Positions 6,187 to 13,881 of a stretch of 17,904 nucleotides of DNA are shown here, one piece after another. Under the pieces are notes generated by a model. It was not told the DNA's origin and did no database searches. It was given only the letters and a program-made list of their open reading frames with translations. A program made the translations under genes and the position numbers. This DNA is from CAG-217 sp963642245 (lineage in GTDB: Bacteria > Bacillota > Clostridia > Oscillospirales > Acutalibacteraceae): assembly GCA_963642245.1 (NCBI GenBank), contig CAVIFY010000045.1, forward strand, positions 1 through 17,904. The letters are read 5' to 3'. Numbering within the stretch: position 1 is the first letter of the stretch; each line of letters begins with the position of its first letter.

Positions 6187-8040
6187 TTAATAATCAAAAG
6201 TCTTGGCGATATTCGCCTGCATATCCGCATAGGCGGCGGCCACGGTCTCGCTCTTTGACACCTCCGCCACGCCCACGCGCCACCAGCTCTCAAAGCCGGG
6301 GGTCATGGTCTTGGGCAGCACCTTAATGTCAAACAGGCACGCCCGGTCCTGGGTGGCCGCGTCTGCCAAAGCGGCGCGCAGTTCATCCGAGGTGCGGCAG
6401 GTGTAGCCCTTGGCGCCGTAGCCCTCTGCGATCTTGGCAAAGTCCACATCAATTTCCGCCCCGTCCAGCATACCCGTCTTGGGATCACGGGCGCGGAACA
6501 CGGTGCCAAAGGTATCGGTGCCCTGGTTGTTCTGCAAATTCTCAATGCAGCCCCAACCCATATTGTCAAACAGGCACACATTGATCTTCAGCCCCTCTTG
6601 CAGGGCGGTGTACAACTCGCTGTGGCCCATCAGGAAAGAGCCGTCCCCACAGAAGGTGTACACCTCTTTGTCCGGGCAGGCCAGCTTGGCGCCCAAAGCG
6701 CCGTTGACCTCATAGCCCATATTGGAGTAGCCGTACTCCATATGGTAAGTGCCCCGGTCCTTGGGACGGAACAGCCGCTGCATATCCCCGGGCAGGGACC
6801 CGGCAGAGCCAAGCGCAATGGCGTCGTGGGGCATAAACTCGTTGATCATGCCCAGGGCCAAAGTCTGGTTCAGCCCGCCGGGCAGCTCCTTGGTGTAGTA
6901 GTCGTCCACAATGGCCTCCCACTCCGCCTTGGCGGCTGCGATCTGGCCGGTATAGGCGGTCTTGTACCCGGAAAGGGCAGGCAGCAGTGCCTCCAAGGTC
7001 ACCTTTGCGTCTGCCACAATGGCCTCGGCGTCCATTTTATATGCGTCAAAGGGACAAATATTGATCCCCAGCACCTTGCGATCCTCATTAAACAGCCACT
7101 TGGAAGAAGTGGTAAAATCGGAGAACCGGGTGCCCACGCCGATAATCAGATCTGCGTCCCGGCCGATCACATTGGCAGCCTTGCCGCCGGTGACGCCGAT
7201 ACCGCCCAGGTTCAGCGGGTGCTGCCAGGGCACCAAGCTGCGCCCGGCCTGGGTCTCCGCAATGGGAATGTTATAAGTTTCTGCCAGCTTTTGCAGGGCA
7301 GCCTCTGCCCCGCTGTACCGCACGCCGCCGCCGCAAATCAGAATAGGCTTTTTGGCCTGTTTAATGGCGGCCACGGCCCGCTGCAACTGGCTCTCTGCCA
7401 CCGGGCGGCGATCCAGGTGCCACACCCGCTTTTGCAGGAAGTGCTCCGGGTAGTCGTAGGCCTCGCCCTCCACATCCTGGGGCATAGCCAGGCAAACGGC
7501 GCCGGTATCCGCCGGGTCCGTCAGCACCCGCATAGCGTTCAGGCAGGCGGTCATCAGCTGCTCCGGCCGATTGATCCGGTCAAAATAATGGCACACGCCC
7601 TTAAAGGCGTCCGTTACCGTGCGGCCGTAGTTGTCAAAGAACTCGGCCTGCTGGAGCACCGGGTCCGGCTGGCGGCAGGCAAAGGTGTCGCCGGGCAGCA
7701 CCAACAGCGGAATACGGTTGGCGGTGGCGCAGCCGCAGGCGGTGACCATATTGGTAGCGCCCGGGCCGATGGAGGACACGCAGGGAATAATGGCCTTGCG
7801 GTCCATCTGCTTGGCATACGCCACAGCAGCCAGCGCCATATTCTGCTCATTCTTGCCCTGATAAAACTTTAGGTTATGGCCCCCCTGCTCCAGCGCCTGG
7901 CCCACGCCCACCACGCACCCGTGGCCAAAGATGCCAAAGATGCCGCTGACGAACTTGCTCTCTACGCCGTCACATTCGATATATTGATTGTCCAGGAACT
8001 GTACCAGCGCCTGGGACATGGTCAGTCTAACTCGCTTCAT
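6187..8040 (-). CDS. iolD: 3D-(3,5/4)-trihydroxycyclohexane-1,2-dione hydrolase, IolD
   Basis: ThDP-dependent cytosolic enzyme that opens the inositol-derived ring to 5-deoxy-glucuronate, the step after IolE. The protein has 617 residues, about 20 fewer than B. subtilis IolD; the shortage lies in the linker near residues 350-390, before the C-terminal ThDP domain. The N-terminal pyrimidine domain has the catalytic-type Glu65 in YQGKNEQ, the middle domain has ILICGGGVRYSGA, and the ThDP/Mg motif runs from GDG (465-467) to DN (492-493). The ending LPKTMTPGFESWWRVGVAEVS is typical of IolD and separates it from acetolactate synthases. The start ATG at 8040 has AAAGGA ten bases upstream. It lies 24 bases after iolG. 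Confidence 0.96.
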   Translation of the reverse strand: MKRVRLTMSQALVQFLDNQYIECDGVESKFVSGIFGIFGHGCVVGVGQALEQGGHNLKFYQGKNEQNMALAAVAYAKQMDRKAIIPCVSSIGPGATNMVTACGCATANRIPLLVLPGDTFACRQPDPVLQQAEFFDNYGRTVTDAFKGVCHYFDRINRPEQLMTACLNAMRVLTDPADTGAVCLAMPQDVEGEAYDYPEHFLQKRVWHLDRRPVAESQLQRAVAAIKQAKKPILICGGGVRYSGAEAALQKLAETYNIPIAETQAGRSLVPWQHPLNLGGIGVTGGKAANVIGRDADLIIGVGTRFSDFTTSSKWLFNEDRKVLGINICPFDAYKMDAEAIVADAKVTLEALLPALSGYKTAYTGQIAAAKAEWEAIVDDYYTKELPGGLNQTLALGMINEFMPHDAIALGSAGSLPGDMQRLFRPKDRGTYHMEYGYSNMGYEVNGALGAKLACPDKEVYTFCGDGSFLMGHSELYTALQEGLKINVCLFDNMGWGCIENLQNNQGTDTFGTVFRARDPKTGMLDGAEIDVDFAKIAEGYGAKGYTCRTSDELRAALADAATQDRACLFDIKVLPKTMTPGFESWWRVGVAEVSKSETVAAAYADMQANIAKTFDY

Positions 8041-8064
8041 ATACTCAAAGTCCTTTGAAATGTA

Positions 8065-9078
8065 TTACGCTTCGATCTCGCTGAGCTTTACCGGGCGGTG
8101 CTCGGCCAGCGATTTTTTGGCAGCCAGGCCCATACGCAGCGCCTGCAAGCCGTCCTCCACCGTGGTCTTGGTGGGCTTGTCGTGGAGCACGCAGTCGATA
8201 AACTCGGTCATCTCGTCGGTAAAGGACTGCATATACCGCTCCAGGAAGAAGTACAGCGGCTTATCCGTTACCTTGCCGTTCTCATCAATAAAGGCCACAT
8301 GGGTGGGGGTATCGTTGGCAGCGGAGGCCTGGGCCTTGGAGCCGAACACTTCCAGCCGCTGGTCGTAGCCGTAAGAGGCCTTGCGGCAGTTGTCGATCAC
8401 GCCGATGGCGCCGCTCTTGAATTTCAGGCTCACCAGGGCGGTGTCCACATCTCCGGCGTCACCGATGGCCGGGTCTACCAGCACGGCAGCGTTGACGAAC
8501 ACTTCCTCCACCTCGCCGCCGATAAAGCGGGCCATATCAAAGTCATGGACGGTCATATCCAGGAAGATACCGCCGCTGACCTTTACATAAGACACCGGGG
8601 GCGGCTCCGGGTCACGGGAGGTGATCTTAATGGTCTGGAGCTGGCCGATCTTGCCGGCGTTTGCCAAATCCTTAATGGCGGCAAAGTTGTGGTCGTACCG
8701 GCGGTTAAAGCCGATCTGGAGCTTCACACCCGCCTCTTTGACTGCCGCTTCCACTGCCTTGATCTTGGCAACGGTCAGATCCACCGGCTTTTCGCAAAAG
8801 ATATGCTTGCCGGCCTTGGCGGCCTCCACGGCAATATCTGCGTGGGTATCGGTAGAGGAGCAGATCAGCACTGCGTCCACCGTGGGATCATTAAGGATCT
8901 CGTGATAATCCTGCACCGCCTTGGGGATCCCCAGGTCGTCCGCCACCTTTTGGGCGTTCTCCGGGAACAGGTCGCTGATGGCCACGATCTCCGCCTGGGG
9001 AATGTGGTAAGTAATGGATTTGGCGTGCACCTGGCCGATCCGACCGGCGCCGATGATGCCAACGCGCAGTTTTTGCAT
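8065..9078 (-). CDS. iolG: Inositol 2-dehydrogenase (Gfo/Idh/MocA family), IolG
   Basis: NAD-dependent oxidoreductase taking myo-inositol to scyllo-inosose, the entry step of the pathway. The 337 residues show a Rossmann GAGRIG (10-15), the EKP motif with K97, and the catalytic D174-x3-H178 in LDMTVHDFDMARF. These agree with the Lys-Asp-His set of B. subtilis IolG. The start at 9078 is chosen for AGAGGT upstream; a TTG 24 bases further up would precede that site. It leads the leftward iolG-iolD-iolE operon; the gene order supports inositol rather than another sugar, but the family is broad, so a related cyclitol cannot be excluded. The kinase, aldolase and transporter genes of the pathway are not in the window. 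Confidence 0.9.
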   Translation of the reverse strand: MQKLRVGIIGAGRIGQVHAKSITYHIPQAEIVAISDLFPENAQKVADDLGIPKAVQDYHEILNDPTVDAVLICSSTDTHADIAVEAAKAGKHIFCEKPVDLTVAKIKAVEAAVKEAGVKLQIGFNRRYDHNFAAIKDLANAGKIGQLQTIKITSRDPEPPPVSYVKVSGGIFLDMTVHDFDMARFIGGEVEEVFVNAAVLVDPAIGDAGDVDTALVSLKFKSGAIGVIDNCRKASYGYDQRLEVFGSKAQASAANDTPTHVAFIDENGKVTDKPLYFFLERYMQSFTDEMTEFIDCVLHDKPTKTTVEDGLQALRMGLAAKKSLAEHRPVKLSEIEA

Positions 9079-9106
9079 AAACAGTACCTCTCTTAAAAAC
9101 AATTCC

Positions 9107-9128
9107 GGGCGCCCGCACAGGCGCGCCC
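9107..9128 (-). other. Leader hairpin of the iol transcript
   Basis: GGGCGC and GCGCCC arms around a ten-base loop, located right after the predicted iol transcription start and about 28 bases before the iolG ATG. No U-run follows, so it is not a terminator; a role in mRNA stability or regulation is possible. Confidence 0.35.
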
Positions 9129-9141
9129 TATATCAAATTTT

Positions 9142-9170
9142 AGTTTAACACAGGGCTGATTTTTATGCAA
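9142..9170 (-). promoter_or_regulatory. Candidate promoter of iolGDE
   Basis: Leftward -35 TTGCAT (9170-9165), a 17-base spacer, and -10 TAAACT (9147-9142). The -35 is identical to that of the CAP gene promoter. The -10 is a moderate match, so this is a candidate only. Confidence 0.45.
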
Positions 9171-9215
9171 TAGCACAAAACTGACAAAGATACAGGCGCG
9201 TTTTTAGGCAATGTG

Positions 9216-9226
9216 CCGATTATCGG
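9216..9226. promoter_or_regulatory. Palindrome in the divergent iol/TSCPD intergenic region
   Basis: CCGATTATCGG is a perfect five-base inverted repeat around one base, lying between the two divergent promoters, about 46 bases from the iol -35 and 62 bases from the other. No T-run follows on either strand. It could be an operator, but the short length allows chance. The rest of this 297-base gap holds only the two promoters and the leader hairpin. Confidence 0.25.
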
Positions 9227-9288
9227 ACACTGGGGGCAAAACTGTCCTGCGCCCCGGCGGGATTTACAGAAATGTCACAGACCCTATA

Positions 9289-9317
9289 TTGCAATCCCGG
9301 GTAAGAATATGTATAAT
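9289..9317 (+). promoter_or_regulatory. Promoter of the TSCPD-glycosidase-signal peptidase unit
   Basis: -35 TTGCAA (9289-9294), a 17-base spacer, and a perfect -10 TATAAT (9312-9317). The predicted leader is about 50 bases and AT-rich. Confidence 0.7.
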
Positions 9318-9375
9318 AGAGGGTACAGGCATAATAAGGTTAAAAATAAATATCTTAAAATACAGGAGAAACCAA

Positions 9376-9621
9376 ATGAGCTACACTTACAATACCCACG
9401 GCACCTGCTCCCGGCAGATCACCTTTGATCTGGACGAAGAGGGCAAGGTGCGCAATGTACACTTCCTTGGCGGCTGCAACGGCAACCTGCAAGGCATTGC
9501 CGCCCTGGTAGAGGGCCAACCGGCAGAAGATGTGATCGAAAAGCTGCGGGGCATCGACTGCAACGGCAAGGGCACCTCCTGCCCGGATCAGCTGGCAAAA
9601 GCCATTGACGAAATTCTGTAA
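9376..9621 (+). CDS. TSCPD domain-containing small protein (TIGR03905 type)
   Basis: An 81-residue protein with four Cys, C11, C34, C62 and C69, in the contexts HGTCSRQ, GGCNGNL, DCNGKG and TSCPD. The C-terminal TSCPD signature also occurs at the end of some B12-dependent ribonucleotide reductases, and stand-alone versions like this are common in Clostridia; their function is not established. The Cys pattern suggests metal binding or a redox role (inference). AGGAG lies seven bases before the ATG. An in-frame upstream extension is rejected because it runs through the promoter. It is the first gene of the rightward unit, 24 bases before the glycosidase. Confidence 0.88.
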   Translation: MSYTYNTHGTCSRQITFDLDEEGKVRNVHFLGGCNGNLQGIAALVEGQPAEDVIEKLRGIDCNGKGTSCPDQLAKAIDEIL

Positions 9622-9645
9622 AATCCTGCCAAAAGGAGCAATCGT

Positions 9646-12000
9646 ATGTTTAGATTAAAGAGCAACGCCCTGCAACGGGAATTTAAGGTCAACGAGGGGT
9701 ATCTGTACGCCTCCCGTATCCGCAACACCCGCTCCGGTATGGACCTGGTGCCGGATGGCAACAGCACGGAATTCACCTTTCATTTTACGGACGGCACCGA
9801 GTTCTCCTCCAAGGGGCTGAAGGTGACGGACTCCGCCGAGCGCGACGGCAAGCTGGTGTTTACCTTTGAGGAATTTGAGGGCATTACCGTGACCATGCGC
9901 TACTGGGTGGGCCGGGACGGCAACACGCTGAAAAAGCAGCTGCAATTTATCCAGGCCACCGAGGACAAGGTGATCGACTACATTGCCCTGGAGCACATTG
10001 GCATTATCAACTCCCAGACCCACTTTTCCATTCCGGACGATGTGGAGACCAGTATGCAGATCCCGGACGCTATGGCGATCCTGGGCCAGCCCTTTTACAT
10101 TGACAGCCTGTTCTTTGGCTGCGAATTTCCGGCTACGGACAACCGGATCCAATACGGCATCGGCCAGGTGAAATACTATGTAGGCCACCCGGTGCACGGC
10201 CGCTTTACCTGCCCCGCCACCGTTATGGGCGGCGCCACCGGCAACACCATGGCCGAGGTGCAGGGCGCGTTCTTTGACTACATTGAATGTATCAGCACCA
10301 AAAGCGACTTCCGCGTGCAATACAACAGCTGGTACGATCATATGCTGGACATTGACGCAGACAATATCGAGCGCTCCTTTTATGAGATCGAGCAGGGGCT
10401 CAGCGATCACGGCGTGCCCCCGCTGGACGCCTATGTGATCGACGACGGCTGGAACAACTACAAGGCGCCCTTTTGGAGCTTTAACAAGAAGTTCCCCAAT
10501 AAGCTGACGGACGCCACCGACCAGTGCCACAAGCTGGGCTCCACCTTTGGCCTTTGGCTGGGACCCCGCGGCGGCTACACCGTGGCCACTCCCCGCTTTG
10601 CCAAGAAGATCGAAAAAGGCGGCAACGGCTACCTGAACAGCAACAGTATGGACATCTGCGTTGGCTCGGAGAAATACCTGCAAAATCTGGAGAAATTCCT
10701 CACAGACACCTGCACGGAATTTGACATTCAGTACCTGAAGCTGGACGGCTTTTGCCTAAAGCCCTGCACCAATCTCAAGCACGACCACATCACCGGCGGC
10801 GAGAACGATATGTACTTTGTGACGGAAATGTGGCAGCGGTGGATCGATCTGTTCACCCGCCTGCGGGAGAGCAGAGCCAAGGACAACAAGCCCCTGTGGA
10901 TCAATATGACCTGCTATGTGAACCCCTCCCCCTGGTGGCTGCAATATGTGAACAGCGTGTGGCTGCAAAACTCTATGGATATCGGCTTTGCCAAGAACCT
11001 GGAGCAGCAGGCCCAGGTGGACGCGGAGATCACTTACCGGGACTCTATGTACTACGACTTTATGTGCACCCGCGCACTGCAATTCCCGGCCAAGAACATT
11101 TACAACCACGAGCCCATCTACGGCAACACCGCCAAGGTGGATTACACCGACGAGGAATTTGAGAAGTTCCTGTTTTGGAACGCCTGCCGGGGCCAGGCCT
11201 TTAACGAGCTGTACCTGAGCTACAATATGATGAACGGCGCCAAGTGGCGCACCCTGGCTCGTATGCTCCGCTGGCAAAAGGCCAATCACCATATCTTAAA
11301 GAACGCCATGCTGCTGGGCGGCGACCCGGCAGAGAACAACATTTACGCCTACGCCGCCTGGACAAAAGAGGGCGAAGGGATCATTGCCCTGCGCAATCCC
11401 ACGGACGAAAAAACGGACCTGACCCTGACCCTGAACAAGCTGATGGGCTGCCCGGAGAACCTGCGGGCGGTGAAGTGCTACAATGTGTACAACACCACCG
11501 GGGCAGACAGTCTGGATCTGTTCTCCTATGGGGACAAAATGCAGATCACCCTGGCGCCTTTTGAAATCAAGATCTTCCAGTTCGGCGACCGGGACAACCG
11601 CTGCCTGGCGGCAGAGAGCGCAAACGACTTTACCCTGTCCTTTAAGGTGAGCAGCAACGCAGACGCCAGTATCTGCAAGGGCAAGGACGCTGCGGTTTGG
11701 ATCGCAGACGGCGCCCTGCACGGCACTTTCGGCGACTGCCGGATCACCGCGCCCCTGACGGACGGCGCTCACCACATCACCTTTGTACGGTACAAGAACA
11801 AGATGGTGCGGCTCTTTATGGACCGGCAGCTGGTAGACAGCGCCTACGCACCGGAGGCAGCCCCGCAGATCGCCACCGACGACCTGGCTTCCAGCGCGGC
11901 GGACTTTAGCGTGACCGACGGCTCCACCCCCTTTGAGGAGCTGATGGACTTAAAGGCGGTGCTGTCCGGCCACCGCAAATTCAAACGAAAGAGTAAATAA
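9646..12000 (+). CDS. Cytosolic GH36-like (clan D) glycoside hydrolase with C-terminal LamG-like domain
   Basis: A 784-residue protein with no signal peptide. An N-terminal beta-sandwich (about 1-220) precedes a TIM barrel beginning YNSWYDHMLDIDADNI (226-241). IDDGW (265-269) is the clan-D substrate-binding motif, and YLKLDGF (363-369) places D367 as the probable nucleophile. D466 in YRDSMYYD is a possible acid/base. This layout is that of alpha-galactosidase-type GH36 and relatives, but the loops differ from typical GH36, so the substrate is open. After a small beta domain, residues about 610-715 (ending HHITFVRYKNKMVRLFMDRQL) resemble a LamG/concanavalin-like sandwich. AAGGAG precedes the ATG. 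Its stop is two bases before the signal peptidase start. Facing an inositol operon, a galactosyl-inositol substrate such as galactinol is conceivable. Confidence 0.75.
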   Translation: MFRLKSNALQREFKVNEGYLYASRIRNTRSGMDLVPDGNSTEFTFHFTDGTEFSSKGLKVTDSAERDGKLVFTFEEFEGITVTMRYWVGRDGNTLKKQLQFIQATEDKVIDYIALEHIGIINSQTHFSIPDDVETSMQIPDAMAILGQPFYIDSLFFGCEFPATDNRIQYGIGQVKYYVGHPVHGRFTCPATVMGGATGNTMAEVQGAFFDYIECISTKSDFRVQYNSWYDHMLDIDADNIERSFYEIEQGLSDHGVPPLDAYVIDDGWNNYKAPFWSFNKKFPNKLTDATDQCHKLGSTFGLWLGPRGGYTVATPRFAKKIEKGGNGYLNSNSMDICVGSEKYLQNLEKFLTDTCTEFDIQYLKLDGFCLKPCTNLKHDHITGGENDMYFVTEMWQRWIDLFTRLRESRAKDNKPLWINMTCYVNPSPWWLQYVNSVWLQNSMDIGFAKNLEQQAQVDAEITYRDSMYYDFMCTRALQFPAKNIYNHEPIYGNTAKVDYTDEEFEKFLFWNACRGQAFNELYLSYNMMNGAKWRTLARMLRWQKANHHILKNAMLLGGDPAENNIYAYAAWTKEGEGIIALRNPTDEKTDLTLTLNKLMGCPENLRAVKCYNVYNTTGADSLDLFSYGDKMQITLAPFEIKIFQFGDRDNRCLAAESANDFTLSFKVSSNADASICKGKDAAVWIADGALHGTFGDCRITAPLTDGAHHITFVRYKNKMVRLFMDRQLVDSAYAPEAAPQIATDDLASSAADFSVTDGSTPFEELMDLKAVLSGHRKFKRKSK

Positions 12001-12002
12001 CC

Positions 12003-12560
12003 ATGGCAAAGGAAGAAAATAAAAAGCAAAAAAGCAAGCTGCGGGAGGTCGTTGACTTTCTGCTGCCCATTCTCATTGCGGTCGCGGTGGCGCTGGTACT
12101 GAAATACTGCGTCATTGCCAATGCGGTGGTGCCCACCGGCTCTATGCTGAACACCATTCAGGAGGGCGACCGGGTGATCGCCAGCCGCCTGGCCTATGTA
12201 AAGGACGATCCCCAGCGGTACGATATTGTCATTTTCAAGTACCCGGACGACGAGAAGCAGTATTATGTAAAGCGCATTATCGGCCTGCCCGGCGAGACGG
12301 TGGAGGTGGTCAACGGCGTGGTCTATGTGACCAAGACGGACGGCAAGACCATTCAGCTGGACGACAGCTTTGTGACCAAAGAGACGCCCACCGGCAACTA
12401 CGGCCCCTACACCGTACCGGCAGACAGCTACTTTATGATGGGCGACAACCGCAACCACAGCGAGGACTCCCGCTTTTGGCAAAACAAGTTTGTCAAGAAG
12501 AACAAGATCGTTGGCAAGGTGGAGTTCCGCTACTATCCCAAGTTCTCCACCATTGACTGA
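12003..12560 (+). CDS. lepB: Type I signal peptidase (plain form)
   Basis: A 185-residue membrane serine protease that removes signal peptides from exported proteins on the outer face of the membrane. A short basic N-terminus (KKQKSK) precedes one transmembrane helix (about 18-38). The catalytic Ser47 is in VPTGSML and the general base Lys90 in YYVKRIIGLPGE; the conserved box GDNRNHSEDSR spans 147-157. Length and single helix fit the Gram-positive SipS-like class. The start at 12003 is two bases after the glycosidase stop, so translation is probably coupled; only a weak GAAAGAG lies upstream. It is about 70% identical, by ungapped hand comparison, to the core of the next gene, indicating a tandem duplication. 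Confidence 0.95.
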   Translation: MAKEENKKQKSKLREVVDFLLPILIAVAVALVLKYCVIANAVVPTGSMLNTIQEGDRVIASRLAYVKDDPQRYDIVIFKYPDDEKQYYVKRIIGLPGETVEVVNGVVYVTKTDGKTIQLDDSFVTKETPTGNYGPYTVPADSYFMMGDNRNHSEDSRFWQNKFVKKNKIVGKVEFRYYPKFSTID

Positions 12561-12575
12561 TAAGGACGGAATGCA

Positions 12576-13361
12576 ATGAAGTGCACCAAATGCGGCAGCG
12601 ATGCCGTAATGAAAGACGGCGACTGGCTCACCTGTCTAAACTGCGGCAATGTGATGTTTGACACCCGCCGCCCGGAAGAGACGGCGGCAGAGATCAGCCC
12701 CACCAAGCTGCTGGAGCAGATGGAGGCCGCTGCGGCACAGGAAGAGGCGCCGCCTCTGCGCCGCACCCGCCCGGAGAAAAAGAGCAAGTCCCGCCGCAAA
12801 GCCAAGGCTGCTACGGACAAACCGGAGGAGAAAAACCCGGTCAAGGACATTGTGGACTTTATGCTGCCCATTGTGATTGCCGTGATCCTGGCGCTGCTGC
12901 TCAAGACGCTGGTGTTTGCCAACGCGGTGGTGCCCTCCGGCTCCATGCTCAGCACCATTGAGATCGGTGACCGGATCGTGGCCAGCCGACTGGCCTATAT
13001 CACCAACGACCCTCAGCGGTACGATGTGGTGATCTTCAAATACCCGGACGATGAGCGCCAAAATTATGTAAAGCGCATTATCGGCCTGCCCGGCGAAACG
13101 GTGGAGATCAAGGACGGCACCGTCTATGTGACCCAAACAAACGGCAAGACCATTCAGCTGCGCGACGACTTTGTCACCTTCTGCACCCCGGTGGGCGATT
13201 ACGGCCCCTACAAGGTGCCGGAGGACAGCTACTTTATGATGGGCGACAACCGCAACGACAGCGAGGACTCCCGCTTTTGGGACCACAAGTTCGTCAAGAA
13301 AAAGAAGATCGTGGGCAAGGTGGTCTTTTGCTACTACCCCAGCGTCCACAAAATCAAATAA
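12576..13361 (+). CDS. lepB: Type I signal peptidase with N-terminal zinc ribbon
   Basis: 261 residues: the same catalytic core as the preceding gene with an extra cytosolic N-terminus of about 75 residues. C3-x2-C6 and C20-x2-C23 form a zinc-ribbon-like knuckle (MKCTKCGSDA, TCLNCGN). Residues 30-90 are a low-complexity charged linker, acidic and Ala-rich first, then strongly basic (EKKSKSRRKAK). One transmembrane helix spans about 95-116. The active site is complete: Ser123 in VPSGSML, Lys166 in NYVKRIIGLPGE, and GDNRNDSEDSR. AAGGACGGA lies just before the ATG, 15 bases after the previous stop. The ribbon sits in the same frame without interruption, so this is a true fusion. A role in protein or ribosome docking is speculation. 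Confidence 0.93.
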   Translation: MKCTKCGSDAVMKDGDWLTCLNCGNVMFDTRRPEETAAEISPTKLLEQMEAAAAQEEAPPLRRTRPEKKSKSRRKAKAATDKPEEKNPVKDIVDFMLPIVIAVILALLLKTLVFANAVVPSGSMLSTIEIGDRIVASRLAYITNDPQRYDVVIFKYPDDERQNYVKRIIGLPGETVEIKDGTVYVTQTNGKTIQLRDDFVTFCTPVGDYGPYKVPEDSYFMMGDNRNDSEDSRFWDHKFVKKKKIVGKVVFCYYPSVHKIK

Positions 13362-13370
13362 AAAATCACA

Positions 13371-13400
13371 GGGCGGGGGCTTGCTCCCGCCGCATTTTTT
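13371..13400 (+). terminator. Repeat-derived terminator after the signal peptidase genes
   Basis: The first 23 bases are the exact reverse complement of the interspersed repeat at 3566-3588. In the rightward transcript they fold into an eight-pair stem (GGCGGGGG with CTCCCGCC, CTTG loop, one G-U pair), followed after GCA by six T. The repeat therefore appears to serve as the terminator of this operon. Confidence 0.8.
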
Positions 13401-13461
13401 ACCAACTTATCCAACCCGATACCTGAGGTTGTTAAAACTAAAAAAGCAAAGGGTGGTATTC

Positions 13462-13865
13462 ATGAACAAAACAGTGATCGCAACTTTGGAAAATATAGGG
13501 GATATTGTTGATTTAAGAGTTGAAATGCAAATTGAGGATTGGAACAACACATTAGGCNNNNNNNNNNGTATATAGATGATCAGCCGATTGCTATGGCAGC
13601 ACTTGAAGAACTGTCTGAATTACCGCAAATCACCGTTTGCAATGATGAAAATGGCAGACACTGCTGTTTGGTAAGTGTATATACAAAGCCGGAGCACCGT
13701 GGTAAAGGGTATCAACAACAGGTTATTAAGCACCTGCTTGCGTTTGCCAAATCACAAGGTTTTACGGAGATCACACTTACAACGAATACACCTGACGCAA
13801 TACATATTTATGAAAAATTCGGGTTCAAGCAAATTTCAAGCAAATATTTTTTAAGCCTTAAATAG
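13462..13865 (+). CDS. GNAT family N-acetyltransferase, interrupted by an assembly gap
   Basis: Two halves of one GNAT protein flank 10 N. The left part (from ATG 13462, MNKTVIATLENIGDIVDL to DWNNTLG) is the N-terminal strand and first helix. The right part (from IDDQPIAMAALEE) holds the acetyl-CoA loop VSVYTKPEHRGKGYQQQVIKHLL, with the R-G-K-G pattern, and the C-terminal IYEKFGFKQIS. The halves are in different frames, which is meaningless across a placeholder gap; about 30-40 residues appear to be missing compared with the family, so the gap is probably longer than 10 bases. GGGTGG lies seven bases before the ATG. The stop is 16 bases before the peptidase gene. It is AT-rich compared with flanking genes. 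The acceptor substrate is unknown. Confidence 0.8.
13558..13567. other. Assembly gap (10 N)
   Basis: Ten N in a row inside the GNAT gene. The two sides encode successive parts of the same protein family, which supports the join, but the true length is unknown and the reading frame across it cannot be judged. Confidence 0.99.
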
Positions 13866-13881
13866 GGAGTATGCACGATAT

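Noticed and set aside
6598..7872. 424-codon open frame on the + strand
   Set aside because: Antisense to iolD; no ribosome site and no recognisable motif.
9211..9375. N-terminal extension of the TSCPD protein
   Set aside because: It would run through the TTGCAA/TATAAT promoter and lacks a ribosome site, while AGGAG precedes the ATG at 9376.
9655..10683. 342-codon open frame on the - strand
   Set aside because: Antisense to the glycosidase, Val/Ala/His-rich with no motif.
13462..13865. Frameshifted GNAT pseudogene
   Set aside because: The frame change falls across an assembly gap of placeholder length, so it is not evidence of a mutation.
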